A stretch of DNA of 64,000 bases from UBA10103 sp964437185 (GCA_964437185.1 CAYTFU010000003.1:1-64000); one strand, 5' to 3'. Positions 49,321 through 57,723 are shown, numbered from the stretch's first letter. Numbers and translations: made by a program. Notes: generated by a model from the letters alone, not told the origin.

Positions 49321-50508
49321 TTAGCCGAAAGTAAATGTGTATGCCTGAAGTCCGGGATTTTCAATAAAGATTTCAAGCGTGTGCATGCCGTAGTCAGCGT
49401 CTTCAACGAGTTTGTACAACCCGTTTTTTTGGATGACTACTTCCCCGCTTCCATTCACATCCTCCCCGCGCGCATCACCAAGCGGTTTGCCATCGCGCGT
49501 TACTTTGATCTTTATAGCGGTCTCCGCACTCGCGACGAAATACACGCTCCTCGCGTTGTAAATATATTTTATATATGCGCCTGCAGTTTTGTTGGTCGCG
49601 TATTCGGGATGAATATTCCACGTGCCCGAAAGATAAAAAGCATTTTGTTTCAAAGTAGACGGAATCGCGAGCGTCTGTTCGCCCTCGCTCCAGAGAAGCC
49701 CGTTGCCAAAACGATCATTCCGCTCCGCGCCAAAATATGTCTCGGGGCTCTGTACGCGCCGGAGATCGCTCTCCGAAAGTCCGCCCTTCTGACTGATCGG
49801 CATATTCGTGTCGATAGAAAGACCAAGTCGCTCCGCTCGCTCAGCAAGCGCTTTCTGAATCGCGCGCTCTGTCTCGGCGTAGGCCCCCTCTCCCGCGTGA
49901 TCAAACACAATGTACCCGTCGATGTCGATAAGATATTTTCGCGGCCAGTACTGGTTGCCAAACGCGTTCCACGTCTTGTATGCGTTGTCGAGAATGACAG
50001 GATACTTGATTCCGTCTTCATCTACTGCACTCTGCACGTTTTTGAGTAGCTTTTCGAAGGCAAACTCGGGTGTATGGACGCCGATGATTTCGAGTCCCTT
50101 ATCCGAATACTTGCTGTACCAATCTTTCAAATACGGCAGCGTACGCTCACAATTGATGCAGCTGTAGGTCCAAATATCTATAAGGACGACTTTCTTTCCC
50201 CGAAACTCACCGATTGTGATAGGCTCGCCTTTTGTGTTTATGTAGCCGTCGGGTGATACGAGCTCCGGAGAACGCTTAAATTGCCGTGCTTTTTTCGCTG
50301 CCTCGGAGGGTTGTGGCGATGTCGCCGGTACCTGGGTCGGCACGCTTCCTACTTCTATCGGCGCAACGTCCATAGCAAGCGCATCAGCCGTCTCGATCTC
50401 AAGGGGAGCCGCCACGTCTCCCAAGTCTCGAGAATTCAAAAATACGAGCACCGACCCGATACCGAGAGCCACGGCAACGATACTACCTATGATGAATTCG
50501 AGTCTCAT
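49321..50508 (-). CDS. TlpA/DipZ-like extracytoplasmic thioredoxin-fold protein
   Basis: A 395-residue membrane-anchored oxidoreductase. N-terminal anchor (MRLEFIIGSIVAVALGIGSV), an Ala/Pro-rich linker, a TlpA-like thioredoxin domain (about 90-230) with WTYSCINCERT as the CxxC site, and a C-terminal jelly-roll-like domain (about 255-395) as in DipZ proteins. Gets electrons through CcdA, encoded by the next gene upstream, 1 base away. Probable role is reduction or repair of exported thiols. Confidence 0.9.
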   Translation of the reverse strand: MRLEFIIGSIVAVALGIGSVLVFLNSRDLGDVAAPLEIETADALAMDVAPIEVGSVPTQVPATSPQPSEAAKKARQFKRSPELVSPDGYINTKGEPITIGEFRGKKVVLIDIWTYSCINCERTLPYLKDWYSKYSDKGLEIIGVHTPEFAFEKLLKNVQSAVDEDGIKYPVILDNAYKTWNAFGNQYWPRKYLIDIDGYIVFDHAGEGAYAETERAIQKALAERAERLGLSIDTNMPISQKGGLSESDLRRVQSPETYFGAERNDRFGNGLLWSEGEQTLAIPSTLKQNAFYLSGTWNIHPEYATNKTAGAYIKYIYNARSVYFVASAETAIKIKVTRDGKPLGDARGEDVNGSGEVVIQKNGLYKLVEDADYGMHTLEIFIENPGLQAYTFTFG

Positions 50509-50509
50509 A

Positions 50510-51244
50510 CTAATTGACTAATTGTAACAAGTGCTGCTCGATTCTCGTCACATCAAGAAAACCGGTATCAAGTATTTTGATCTGCAGTGCCTTGTCGGCG
50601 CCGGTAATGATGGCAATGCCGACAAGAATAAAGAGCACGCCGAGCACACGCTTTAAGAGGCCTTTGGAATCTGCAGCGAGACCAAGCTTGTCGACAAGCC
50701 TCTGACCGATAAGCGCGATCAGCATGAGGACTATGCATAGGCCGAGCACATACACGGTGAGGTACACGACACCGAGCGCGTAGCTCACGGGAAGGACCGT
50801 CGCTAGCACGAGAAAGTAGGTGGGGCTGCACGCCGAGAATACTGGACCGAGCGCGGCTCCCATAATCACATCTCCGAGAAAACTCTTTCGCTGGTATCCC
50901 TGCGCCAAGAGTTGATTGGATCCCCTATTAAGGCCCGATACGAAGGGGAGATTCTCCCACAGTGCAGGAAATATGAGTATGAGACCAAACGCGAGTATGA
51001 TACCACCAGAAAAAGCCTTCCAGAACGATTCGGGAACACCAATGAGCACGGTACTCGCCTTCAGAAGCAGGGTAAACGCGATCAGCGAAATGCCGAGCGA
51101 TGAGACGATCACCAACGCGCGCTTCTTGTCGGCACCCCCATCAATCGAACCGCCAATAATTACGGGGAGAATCGGAAGAACGCATGGAGCGAGGACCGTC
51201 AGAATCCCCGAAACGAATGCGACGAACAGGAAGGAAATCTCCAT
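50510..51244 (-). CDS. ccdA: CcdA/DsbD-type transmembrane thiol transporter
   Basis: A 244-residue protein with six membrane helices that moves reducing equivalents from cytoplasmic thioredoxin outward. Both reactive Cys segments are present: LAPCVLPILP in helix 1 and FSACSPTYFLVL in helix 4. Placed between the Met-rich thioredoxin and the TlpA-like gene; the three form one operon. Confidence 0.93.
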   Translation of the reverse strand: MEISFLFVAFVSGILTVLAPCVLPILPVIIGGSIDGGADKKRALVIVSSLGISLIAFTLLLKASTVLIGVPESFWKAFSGGIILAFGLILIFPALWENLPFVSGLNRGSNQLLAQGYQRKSFLGDVIMGAALGPVFSACSPTYFLVLATVLPVSYALGVVYLTVYVLGLCIVLMLIALIGQRLVDKLGLAADSKGLLKRVLGVLFILVGIAIITGADKALQIKILDTGFLDVTRIEQHLLQLVN

Positions 51245-51248
51245 GTAG

Positions 51249-51815
51249 TTACTGCACCTCGGCGACGAGTGTAGCGAGCGTAGCAGATCCGCTCCACTTC
51301 TTAATCATGGTGCCATCTGCCTTTACCTGAACGAATGTGTGTTGGTAGGTCACGCCGTACTTCTTTTTGAGATCGGCAGAGCTGTCGTAATTGACGTCGA
51401 GAATGGCAAGACCTTTGGGTATTGACGCTACCCTTGCTCTAATGTCGGCATCTACAGCTTTACAGGAAGGGCACCACAACGCTCGGAAAAAAAGTACAAC
51501 ATCCCCAGACTCAGCTTTTGCGAGCTTCTCAGCGGCATACGCTTCATACGTGCCGGCAAACATCATCGCCTCTGCAGGAGCAGCCTCTTTCTTTTCCATC
51601 ATTGCGCCGTCCTTCTTCTCCATCGCTTCAGGCGCTTTCTCCATAGCTGCATCTTTGTTCATGGCGTCTTCAGACATCACCGCGTCATTTTTCTCCATTA
51701 CTTCCGCTACCTCTCCCGATTGTGCACCGCTCGATCTGCCCGAATCTGAAATTACGTAATATCCTCCTCCGAGCACAACGATAGCGCCGAAGATTAGTAT
51801 GAGAATGCCGTTCAT
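51249..51815 (-). CDS. Membrane-anchored thioredoxin-fold protein with Met-rich linker
   Basis: A 188-residue protein starting MNGILILIFGAIVVLGGGYY, a membrane anchor. A linker (about 38-88) is built of repeated Met/Glu/Lys/Ala units (VMEKNDAVM, AMEKAPEAMEKK, AMMEKKEA) with about 13 Met. A thioredoxin domain follows with ALWCPSCKAVD as the active site. Met-rich linkers can bind Cu(I) or scavenge oxidants; which applies is unknown. First gene of the operon, with a clear promoter. Confidence 0.88.
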   Translation of the reverse strand: MNGILILIFGAIVVLGGGYYVISDSGRSSGAQSGEVAEVMEKNDAVMSEDAMNKDAAMEKAPEAMEKKDGAMMEKKEAAPAEAMMFAGTYEAYAAEKLAKAESGDVVLFFRALWCPSCKAVDADIRARVASIPKGLAILDVNYDSSADLKKKYGVTYQHTFVQVKADGTMIKKWSGSATLATLVAEVQ

Positions 51816-51842
51816 AGATTTTCTTGAGCTTATAGTTCCTGT

Positions 51843-51870
51843 ATTGTATTTTCTCCCCAACCGATGTCAA
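51843..51870 (-). promoter_or_regulatory. Promoter of the thioredoxin - ccdA - TlpA-like operon
   Basis: TTGACA (51870-51865), 16 bases, TACAAT (51848-51843), the best promoter in the window. A leader of about 20 bases without strong RBS follows. Confidence 0.75.
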
Positions 51871-51902
51871 GGCGACTTTACATTTACCTGTGGATAATTG
51901 GA

Positions 51903-52268
51903 TCAATGGTACCGGGTGCTGTAGTAGCGCGCTCCCACCTTCGCTATGATCATCGCAAGCAGCGCCCACACGAGCCAGGGGTCGAGCGCGTGCGCAAAGG
52001 TCTGCACGATGATGCCGAGAAGTAGCACTCCCCCGCCAGCAAAAAAGGCCGCGCGACCAGCTACTTGCCGATGCTCAATATCTCGCTCATCAAGAGCGGA
52101 TTCGGAAAGCACGAATACCGAGAAAATACCGGCGACGAACACCGCGGCGCCAAGAATGAGCATGTGCACCATATCTGTCATCCAGAACTTCAACGGATTC
52201 ACGAGACAGATCGCGAGCACCGCAAACACGAGCGCGCATATTCCCTGCAATATTAAGTGTTTGTTCAT
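51903..52268 (-). CDS. Small membrane protein paired with XRE regulator
   Basis: A 121-residue protein with four membrane helices and a charged loop after helix 2 (SESALDERDIEHRQVAGRAA). The pattern resembles DUF2178-type proteins, which are often encoded with a small XRE regulator. The start overlaps the regulator's stop (ATGA). Confidence 0.75.
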   Translation of the reverse strand: MNKHLILQGICALVFAVLAICLVNPLKFWMTDMVHMLILGAAVFVAGIFSVFVLSESALDERDIEHRQVAGRAAFFAGGGVLLLGIIVQTFAHALDPWLVWALLAMIIAKVGARYYSTRYH

Positions 52269-52462
52269 AGACTAAAAATATCTTCTACCGATCTTTTAAA
52301 GTATCGCGCGATTTTGAGCGCGAGCATAACCGACGGTGTGTAATTCCCCTTTTCGATCGCAATGATCGTCTGCCGACTGACACCAACACGCGCCGCGAGT
52401 TCTTCTTGCGTAACGCCCGTTGAGGCGCGCAGTTGCTGCACTCGATTTGTTACATATTTCAT
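52265..52462 (-). CDS. XRE-family transcriptional regulator
   Basis: A 65-residue single HTH_3 domain starting MKYVTNRVQQLRASTG; helix-turn-helix VTQEELAARVGVSRQTIIAIEKG; YxPSVMLALKIARYF. Same type as small YozG-like regulators. The start 13 codons downstream of another ATG is chosen because the extra residues do not belong to the fold. It probably controls its own two-gene operon. Confidence 0.92.
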   Translation of the reverse strand: MKYVTNRVQQLRASTGVTQEELAARVGVSRQTIIAIEKGNYTPSVMLALKIARYFKRSVEDIFSL

Positions 52463-52548
52463 TACAGCTGTAACGCTACATTCTATGAAGGTACCTGTCA
52501 AACGAACTTTACATGTGTACTGCAGCGCGAAGGGGCATTATTGCACGA

Positions 52549-52554
52549 TATACT
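52549..52554 (+). promoter_or_regulatory. -10 box of the FAD oxidase operon
   Basis: TATACT, 7 bases before the ATG at 52562; a leaderless mRNA is predicted. Confidence 0.5.
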
Positions 52555-52561
52555 GCTCAGC

Positions 52562-54211
52562 ATGAATATTCGCGAAGATATCGCTCGAATCATAAAGGGC
52601 GATGCGCAGGACGACGACGCGACGCGGGCGCAGTATAGTCACGACACAAGCATTTTTGAAAAAACTCCGGCCGTGGTTGTCTTTCCGAAGGATGCGGAGG
52701 ATGTGTCATCTGTCGTGAAATACGCGAACGACGCGAAGCTTGCGGGCAACCACATATCGGTAGCCGCGCGCTCGGCAGGCACCGACATGACGGGCGGCCC
52801 GCTTACCGACTCGATCTCAATGGTGTTTACAAAATACATGAACCACATTGGCGAAATTGGTGATGATTACGCCGAGACGGAACCCGGCGTGTACTACCGA
52901 GATTTTGAGAAGGCGACACTCGAAAAACGCGGCATGATCATGCCTTCATACCCCGCTTCTCGTGGAATCTGCGCGCTCGGAGGCATGGTCTCCAATAATT
53001 CTGGAGGAGAACTCACCCTGCAGTATGGAAAAACGAATCGCTTTGTCCGATCTCTCGATGTCGTGCTTTCCGATGGCACCAAAGCGACTTTCAAACCGCT
53101 TACGAGTGCCGAACTTGCCGAAAAAAAGGCGCTCGATACGCTTGAAGGAAGCATTTATCGCGACGTTCATTCGCTCATCACTGAGCATGCCTCGGAAATA
53201 GAGGCCGCTCGTCCTACCGTGACCAAAAATTCCGCTGGCTACGCACTCTGGGATGTCATGAATCCGAAGTACGGAACATTCGATCTTTCGCAACTCGTCG
53301 TCGGATCCCAAGGTACGCTTGCGATTGTGACAAAAGCCCGCCTCGGCCTCGTGAAGACAAAGGAGCATCGCGCAATGCTCGTCATTTTTCTCTCAGACAT
53401 CAGTATTTTGCCGGAGATCGTATCGCGCGTACTGAAATACAACCCTGAGTCGTTTGAATCGTATGATGATCAGACCTTCAAGCTCGCGGTGCGCTTCGTG
53501 CGACAGATCGTGAGCCACTTTGGTATCGAACGAATGATTCGACTCGGCTTTTCTTTCATCCCCGAAATGTGGCTCGTGCTTACGGGCGGCGTCCCGAAGC
53601 TCGTCCTGATGGCGGAATTTGCTGAGGACACGCCTGAGGAGGCGCTCCGGCAAGCTGAAGGCGCGCGCGACGCGCTTCACGATCTCTCCGTCCAAACCAA
53701 GATCGCGCAGTCGGAGGCAGCGGCGGCCAAATATTGGACGATTCGCCGCGAGAGCTTTTCGCTGCTGCGAAAAAATCTGAAAGGGCTTTACGCCGCCCCT
53801 TTTATCGATGACATCGTGGTGCATCCCAGCGACTACCCGAAGTTTCTTCCGGAGCTCCAGGCCATACTTTCTGAATATAAACTCATTTACACCATTGCGG
53901 GGCATATCGGCGACGGCAACTTTCACATTATCCCTCTCATGAACCTTGGCCGCCCCGCCGATCACCAGCATATTTTGGAACTCTCGCCGCGCGTGTATGA
54001 ACTCGTCGGCAAGTATCGCGGCTCGATCACGGGCGAGCACAACGACGGCATAATACGCACACCCTACCTGCCGCTCATGTTTGGAGAGAAGATGTGCGCG
54101 CTCTTCGCCGAAGTGAAGAGAATTTTTGATCCTCTCAACATCTTCAATCCTGGCAAAAAAATCGGTGGTACGATTGCAGATATAGAAGCGTTTATGATTA
54201 AACATGGTTGA
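52562..54211 (+). CDS. FAD-linked oxidoreductase (GlcD/D-lactate dehydrogenase family)
   Basis: A 549-residue flavoenzyme of the VAO/GlcD group. FAD_binding_4 domain: VVVFPKDAEDVSSVVKYA, AARSAGTDMTGG, then GGMVSNNSGGELTLQYGKT. C-terminal FAD-oxidase part: GHIGDGNFHIIPL and EHNDGIIRTPYL, matching D-lactate or glycolate dehydrogenases (usually HxGDGNxH). No iron-sulfur domain is fused, so it is not of the large Dld/FeS type. The substrate is probably a 2-hydroxy acid. Overlaps the next gene by 8 bases. Confidence 0.9.
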   Translation: MNIREDIARIIKGDAQDDDATRAQYSHDTSIFEKTPAVVVFPKDAEDVSSVVKYANDAKLAGNHISVAARSAGTDMTGGPLTDSISMVFTKYMNHIGEIGDDYAETEPGVYYRDFEKATLEKRGMIMPSYPASRGICALGGMVSNNSGGELTLQYGKTNRFVRSLDVVLSDGTKATFKPLTSAELAEKKALDTLEGSIYRDVHSLITEHASEIEAARPTVTKNSAGYALWDVMNPKYGTFDLSQLVVGSQGTLAIVTKARLGLVKTKEHRAMLVIFLSDISILPEIVSRVLKYNPESFESYDDQTFKLAVRFVRQIVSHFGIERMIRLGFSFIPEMWLVLTGGVPKLVLMAEFAEDTPEEALRQAEGARDALHDLSVQTKIAQSEAAAAKYWTIRRESFSLLRKNLKGLYAAPFIDDIVVHPSDYPKFLPELQAILSEYKLIYTIAGHIGDGNFHIIPLMNLGRPADHQHILELSPRVYELVGKYRGSITGEHNDGIIRTPYLPLMFGEKMCALFAEVKRIFDPLNIFNPGKKIGGTIADIEAFMIKHG

Positions 54212-55259
54212 TGGGCTCGGGAAAACGTTTGCGCTCGCTGGAATTGGATTTTTCTCCTTGATTGGAAATTTCGTTCCACGCGTGGCTTCGGCACACGAAG
54301 TGTACGTCTTGGATCCTGTCACGGTGGAGCACGCGATGGCGAGTGTCTCTCCAAACCCCTTCCTTGCATATTTTGGCAACGAAATACTTTTCTTCTTTTG
54401 GGGGTTTGTGGCTGCGGTGATTTTCTCCACGATGTTTGCAGGTTCGATATTCCACGTGCTGGAACATAAATTGGGCCCTACACTTTTCGCACTCAAAAAG
54501 TATGCACTTCCTATTGCACGTATCACGGTGGGTCTTTGTTTTGTCGCATTCGCGCTTTCAGGCAACATCTACGGCTCTGAACTCTTCCTTAAGCAGGGCT
54601 TCGGAGAGGCGACCCTCCTAATGCAAATCTTCCTCACCACCCTCGGAGCTCTGGCGACCCTCGGCCTCTTCACGCGAATAGCTGGCATCGGCATGTTGGT
54701 GGTCTACGGGCTTGCGTGGAGCGTGTGGGGAAACTATCTCCTCACGTACACTGACTTTCTTGGTGTCGCCGCACTGCTTGCAATCTTGGGCGGAGGGATG
54801 TTTTCAATTGATTCTCTCCTCGGAGAAAAGATATCGGCGACCAATTCTTTCACCCTGAGGCTGCGCCCATATGCATTTCCGTTTCTTCGCATATGTTTCG
54901 GTTGGGGAGTGCTGTACGCTTCTATCTATGCGAAGTTTATTCATAGCCAGCTTGCGCTCGACGTCGTCAACATCCACGACCTCACACGCTTCTTCCCTTT
55001 TGATCCCCTCTTTGTTGTGCTCGGCGCACTTATCGTCGAATTCATCGCTGGATTGCTGGTCTTTTTCGGTGTCATGTTGCGCTGGACGCTCGTCTTTCTC
55101 GCCTTCTGGCTCACCCTCTCGCTCATCTACTTCCAGGAGCTCATTTGGCCTCACGGCATTCTCTTCGGCCTCGCCGTGGCACTCTTCTTGCATGGGTACG
55201 ATGAATACTCTATCGGTGGTCGATTCTTTAAGCGAAACGGAAAGGAGCCGGTAATTTAG
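54204..55259 (+). CDS. DoxX/DoxD-like multi-pass membrane protein
   Basis: A 351-residue protein with about nine hydrophobic helices. The N-terminus may be a signal-anchor (FALAGIGFFSLIGNFVPRVASA). Two DoxX-like blocks are visible: PIARITVGLCFVAFALSGNIYGSEL...ATLGLFTRIAGIGM, and a later LRICFGWGVLYASIYAKF. Such proteins often pair with redox enzymes. Coupling to the FAD oxidase suggests it links that enzyme to the membrane, for example as a quinone-side partner (inference). Confidence 0.7.
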   Translation: MVDGLGKTFALAGIGFFSLIGNFVPRVASAHEVYVLDPVTVEHAMASVSPNPFLAYFGNEILFFFWGFVAAVIFSTMFAGSIFHVLEHKLGPTLFALKKYALPIARITVGLCFVAFALSGNIYGSELFLKQGFGEATLLMQIFLTTLGALATLGLFTRIAGIGMLVVYGLAWSVWGNYLLTYTDFLGVAALLAILGGGMFSIDSLLGEKISATNSFTLRLRPYAFPFLRICFGWGVLYASIYAKFIHSQLALDVVNIHDLTRFFPFDPLFVVLGALIVEFIAGLLVFFGVMLRWTLVFLAFWLTLSLIYFQELIWPHGILFGLAVALFLHGYDEYSIGGRFFKRNGKEPVI

Positions 55260-55333
55260 CGCGGAGTTTTCCACAGGTCAGATGGCGGGGCACCTGATAC
55301 AGTGCAAATGGAGTTGCACTTTGACTGTTCCAA

Positions 55334-55424
55334 TGAGGCGAGCTTTTTGATTCCCACATCCACGGGTGGGGCCCAAAACGCTCGCCTCTTGCTCTTAAAC
55401 GAGGGAGGCGAGCGGCCAAGTTTT
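55334..55424 (+). promoter_or_regulatory. Candidate attenuator/riboswitch-like leader
   Basis: Three arms: GAGGCGAGC (55334-55342), GCTCGCCTC (55379-55387) and GAGGCGAGC (55404-55412), the last followed by TTTTT (55420-55424). Arm 2 can pair with arm 1, enclosing a small CCCAC/GTGGG hairpin, or with arm 3, giving a terminator. The first and third arms are identical, so the switch is exact. It precedes the small gene at 55445. A minimal reading frame MRRAF starts at 55332. Confidence 0.6.
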
Positions 55425-55444
55425 TAACATTCTGGGAGATTGAC

Positions 55445-55678
55445 GTGTCACATGAACCTGAACGCCTCTCATTCGGCTTCCGGGATCAACCGTTGGCTAC
55501 ACTCGATGATCCGAGCGAGTCGCAGACACCTGCACCCGCGCAGCCGATTTCCCTCGCCGGCCCACCCACTCCCGGCGATGATGCACAGAGCGAAGAAGAG
55601 TCTGACCAGGACCCGTTCGGCGTCCACGATGTCGAAAGCGATCCCATGTACGAGGGCCCCAACCGCTGCGACGACTGA
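55445..55678 (+). CDS. Small acidic hypothetical protein, solo gene
   Basis: A 77-residue protein with GTG start (MSHEPERLSFGFRDQPLA); GGGAG lies 6 bases upstream. Acidic, Pro/Ser/Asp/Glu-rich, probably disordered; only one Cys. No known domain. A leader with a possible termination switch and a perfect 3' hairpin make it a self-contained unit between the DoxX-like and DsbB genes. Confidence 0.65.
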   Translation: MSHEPERLSFGFRDQPLATLDDPSESQTPAPAQPISLAGPPTPGDDAQSEEESDQDPFGVHDVESDPMYEGPNRCDD

Positions 55679-55704
55679 ACTCCTCGCGCCGACTCCATGT
55701 AAGG

Positions 55705-55728
55705 GGCCGCCACACAATTGTGGCGGCC
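55705..55728 (+). terminator. Hairpin after the solo gene
   Basis: GGCCGCCACA-CAAT-TGTGGCGGCC, perfect 10-bp stem, no T-run. It may also serve the convergent DsbB operon. Confidence 0.7.
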
Positions 55729-55735
55729 TCAAGCA

Positions 55736-56275
55736 CTACGCGTTCGCGCCTTTTCGCACAAACAACATCAACACTATCAAAAACGCAAAGGCAGAAATTG
55801 CCATCATCGGATACGTAACATAGCCAAACTCGAGAAAGAGAATTTGCGTGCAGCTCACCATCCCATCACTCGGGCACGGGAGAGACCCGGCCGGATACAT
55901 TTGGAGTATGTGGTGGTAGATCGCTACACCAAGCCCTACCACAGAGAGTGCGATTGAGTAATCCGCGATTCGGACGTCGCGTTTCCATAGCGCCAAGGCA
56001 AATAGAATCACCTGCGGATAGAGAAAGGCGCGCTGCCACCAGCACAGCGGACACGGAGGAAGGCTAAAAATGCTTGAATGAATGATAGTCATCGCGCTCG
56101 CGCCGAGCGTGACCACAAATCCAATTACGAGACCCCAACTATTCAAAAACCACGCGACGTCCTGGAGGTCGGGAAGCTTTTTGCGCAAAAAATAGAGTGC
56201 GAGCAAGCTCGCTGCAAATACCTGAATCGCGATCGTTCCAAGCGCCAACCAGTAGTTGAGCGTCTCAAGGGGCAT
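55736..56275 (-). CDS. dsbB: DsbB-family disulfide bond formation protein
   Basis: A 179-residue quinone-linked membrane oxidase starting MPLETLNYWLALGTIA. Four core helices and both DsbB Cys pairs: PPCPLCWWQR (CxxC at the end of helix 1 of the core) and LPCPSDGMVSCTQ in the second loop. Regenerates an oxidised thioredoxin-like partner, very probably the secreted thioredoxin whose stop lies 2 bases upstream. Confidence 0.92.
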   Translation of the reverse strand: MPLETLNYWLALGTIAIQVFAASLLALYFLRKKLPDLQDVAWFLNSWGLVIGFVVTLGASAMTIIHSSIFSLPPCPLCWWQRAFLYPQVILFALALWKRDVRIADYSIALSVVGLGVAIYHHILQMYPAGSLPCPSDGMVSCTQILFLEFGYVTYPMMAISAFAFLIVLMLFVRKGANA

Positions 56276-56277
56276 GG

Positions 56278-56658
56278 TTACTGCGGCAAAGCGCACCCGC
56301 TTAGTTGTGACAATTCAATGAGTGAGCGCTCGCCCGTGAGCGTGCTTGTGCTGTTGGGAAATACCCACGTCGGATAGCTCGAAATGTTCTTCGCCTTGCA
56401 CTCTTCAGTCTGCCCCTTACCGTCGGCGGTCGAGCACTCCACGTAGGGCAAGAGTTTCGCTGATCGGCCAAACATGGCCTTGGTCTTCTGACAGTGAGGG
56501 CACCAGAAAGCACCGTAAAATATCACGCCCTTATCCTTCAAGCACTGCGCGAAGGTGTCGAGTTGCCCCGGTCGTGCGTTTGCCATCGAAAGACTGCCGA
56601 TTCCCGCGACGATGATCGCGATTATCAAAAGCCAAAATATCATTACTCCTTTCTTCAT
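56278..56658 (-). CDS. Secreted thioredoxin-fold protein, DsbA-like partner of DsbB
   Basis: A 126-residue protein starting MKKGVMIFWLLIIAIIVAGI (membrane anchor). Active site FWCPHCQKTK; cis-Pro context SSYPTWVF; two Cys (VECSTADGKGQTEEC) in an insertion. The sequence resembles the thioredoxin domain that is fused to VKOR in many bacteria. It likely inserts disulfides into exported proteins, being reoxidised by DsbB. Confidence 0.9.
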   Translation of the reverse strand: MKKGVMIFWLLIIAIIVAGIGSLSMANARPGQLDTFAQCLKDKGVIFYGAFWCPHCQKTKAMFGRSAKLLPYVECSTADGKGQTEECKAKNISSYPTWVFPNSTSTLTGERSLIELSQLSGCALPQ

Positions 56659-56710
56659 GGTTGAAATAATACACTGCCTTGCCACTGATGCCAAATGCTC
56701 GTATCTCATA

Positions 56711-56716
56711 TACAAT
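56711..56716 (+). promoter_or_regulatory. -10 box of the VIT-like gene
   Basis: TACAAT, 7 bases before the ATG at 56724. It supports that start over the ATG at 56715. Confidence 0.45.
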
Positions 56717-56723
56717 GCCGCAT

Positions 56724-57239
56724 ATGAGCACACCGATTGAGAATATTGAGAAAGCGCTTCACGTAGAAGATATAGACCGCGATTTCGTTCTTCGCATTGT
56801 CCAACCGGCGCTCAACGGCCTTCTCGACGGATCAATTTCTACTCTCGCACCGCTCTTTGCCGCCGCATACGCAACGGGCAACTCTCACGTAACGTTTCTC
56901 GTCGGGACCTCAGCGGCAATCGGAGCTGGCATCAGCATGGCCTTCGCTGAAGCGCTTTCCGACACGGGAGAATTGACGGGACGAGGCCACCCCGCAATGC
57001 GTGGTTTTATTGTAGGCTTTATGACGTTTATTGGCGGAATACTGCACACACTCCCCTTCCTCATTTCAAATCTTTCAGTTGCGCTTTACCTCGCGTACCT
57101 CGTCGTTGGGCTCGAACTTATCGCCATCGCCTACATTCGATACAGATATTTCAAGATGCGATTCTGGCTCTCTGTAGTACAGGTCGTTATTGGCGGCGCG
57201 CTCGTATTTCTCGCCGGGGTTTTGATCGGCAGTGCATAA
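56724..57239 (+). CDS. VIT-family-like membrane protein (putative iron/manganese transport)
   Basis: A 171-residue protein starting MSTPIENIEKAL. The opening LNGLLDGSISTLAPLFAAAYAT and the segment GAGISMAFAEALSDTGELTGRGHPAMRG follow the VIT1/CCC1 pattern, with a following pair of helices and a short C-terminal pair; five membrane helices in all. It is shorter than full VIT proteins and lacks the cytosolic metal-binding domain. Transport of iron or manganese is only inferred. Confidence 0.75.
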   Translation: MSTPIENIEKALHVEDIDRDFVLRIVQPALNGLLDGSISTLAPLFAAAYATGNSHVTFLVGTSAAIGAGISMAFAEALSDTGELTGRGHPAMRGFIVGFMTFIGGILHTLPFLISNLSVALYLAYLVVGLELIAIAYIRYRYFKMRFWLSVVQVVIGGALVFLAGVLIGSA

Positions 57240-57264
57240 TTCAAGTGAGATTTTTTTATTTCTA

Positions 57265-57297
57265 CAAGGGTAACCCTTGAGAAAAGGGTTACCCTTG
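57265..57297. repeat. REP family A, inverted pair
   Basis: CAAGGGTAACCCTTG and AAGGGTTACCCTTG separated by 4 bases, between the convergent VIT-like and SET genes. Confidence 0.88.
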
Positions 57298-57314
57298 TAT
57301 TGACACAAGAGATT

Positions 57315-57713
57315 TTAGTGGTGGCGGGCGGCGCCGCACTTACAGCCCACCGGACGGATGAATTCGTCGTAATACTCTAAGTCGTAATCGATCGTGATCT
57401 CCTCGCACTTTTGTATATCTCTCGTCGCGTGGATAAGTATTTTTCCATTGGTAATTTCCGCCTCGGTATTCGGATCGCAGCAGTGATTGATATATCGGGC
57501 GGTATTCGATTGTGGAGAGCCGTCGATCGTCCACATCTCGTCGATTTCAAACAGGTAGCGAGATTTCGAGGTATCGGCCACCGGTGTCGGTATTTTCTGT
57601 CCCGTATATTCGAGAATGAACTCGCCGTTCTTAATATCGGTGAGCGCAAAAAGTCCAGATCCCACGTCGGGCGCAACATCCTTTATCACAAAGCGAGCAT
57701 CTATCGTTTCCAT
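57315..57713 (-). CDS. SET-domain protein lysine methyltransferase
   Basis: A 132-residue minimal SET domain starting METIDARFVIKDVAPDVGSG. SAM- and substrate-site motifs: GLFAL, ARYINHCCDPN (the NHxxxPN motif) and EEITIDYDLEYY. The end GCKCGAARHH looks like a shortened post-SET zinc motif. SET enzymes are typical of eukaryotes, but occur in several bacterial groups, including Chlamydia. The target protein is unknown. It is transcribed divergently from hisS, 22 bases apart. Confidence 0.92.
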   Translation of the reverse strand: METIDARFVIKDVAPDVGSGLFALTDIKNGEFILEYTGQKIPTPVADTSKSRYLFEIDEMWTIDGSPQSNTARYINHCCDPNTEAEITNGKILIHATRDIQKCEEITIDYDLEYYDEFIRPVGCKCGAARHH

Positions 57714-57723
57714 AACGAGCGAG

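Noticed and set aside
55440..55823. 127-codon frame overlapping the 77-codon solo gene
   Set aside because: Lacks a positioned RBS and runs through the terminator hairpin into the antisense of dsbB.
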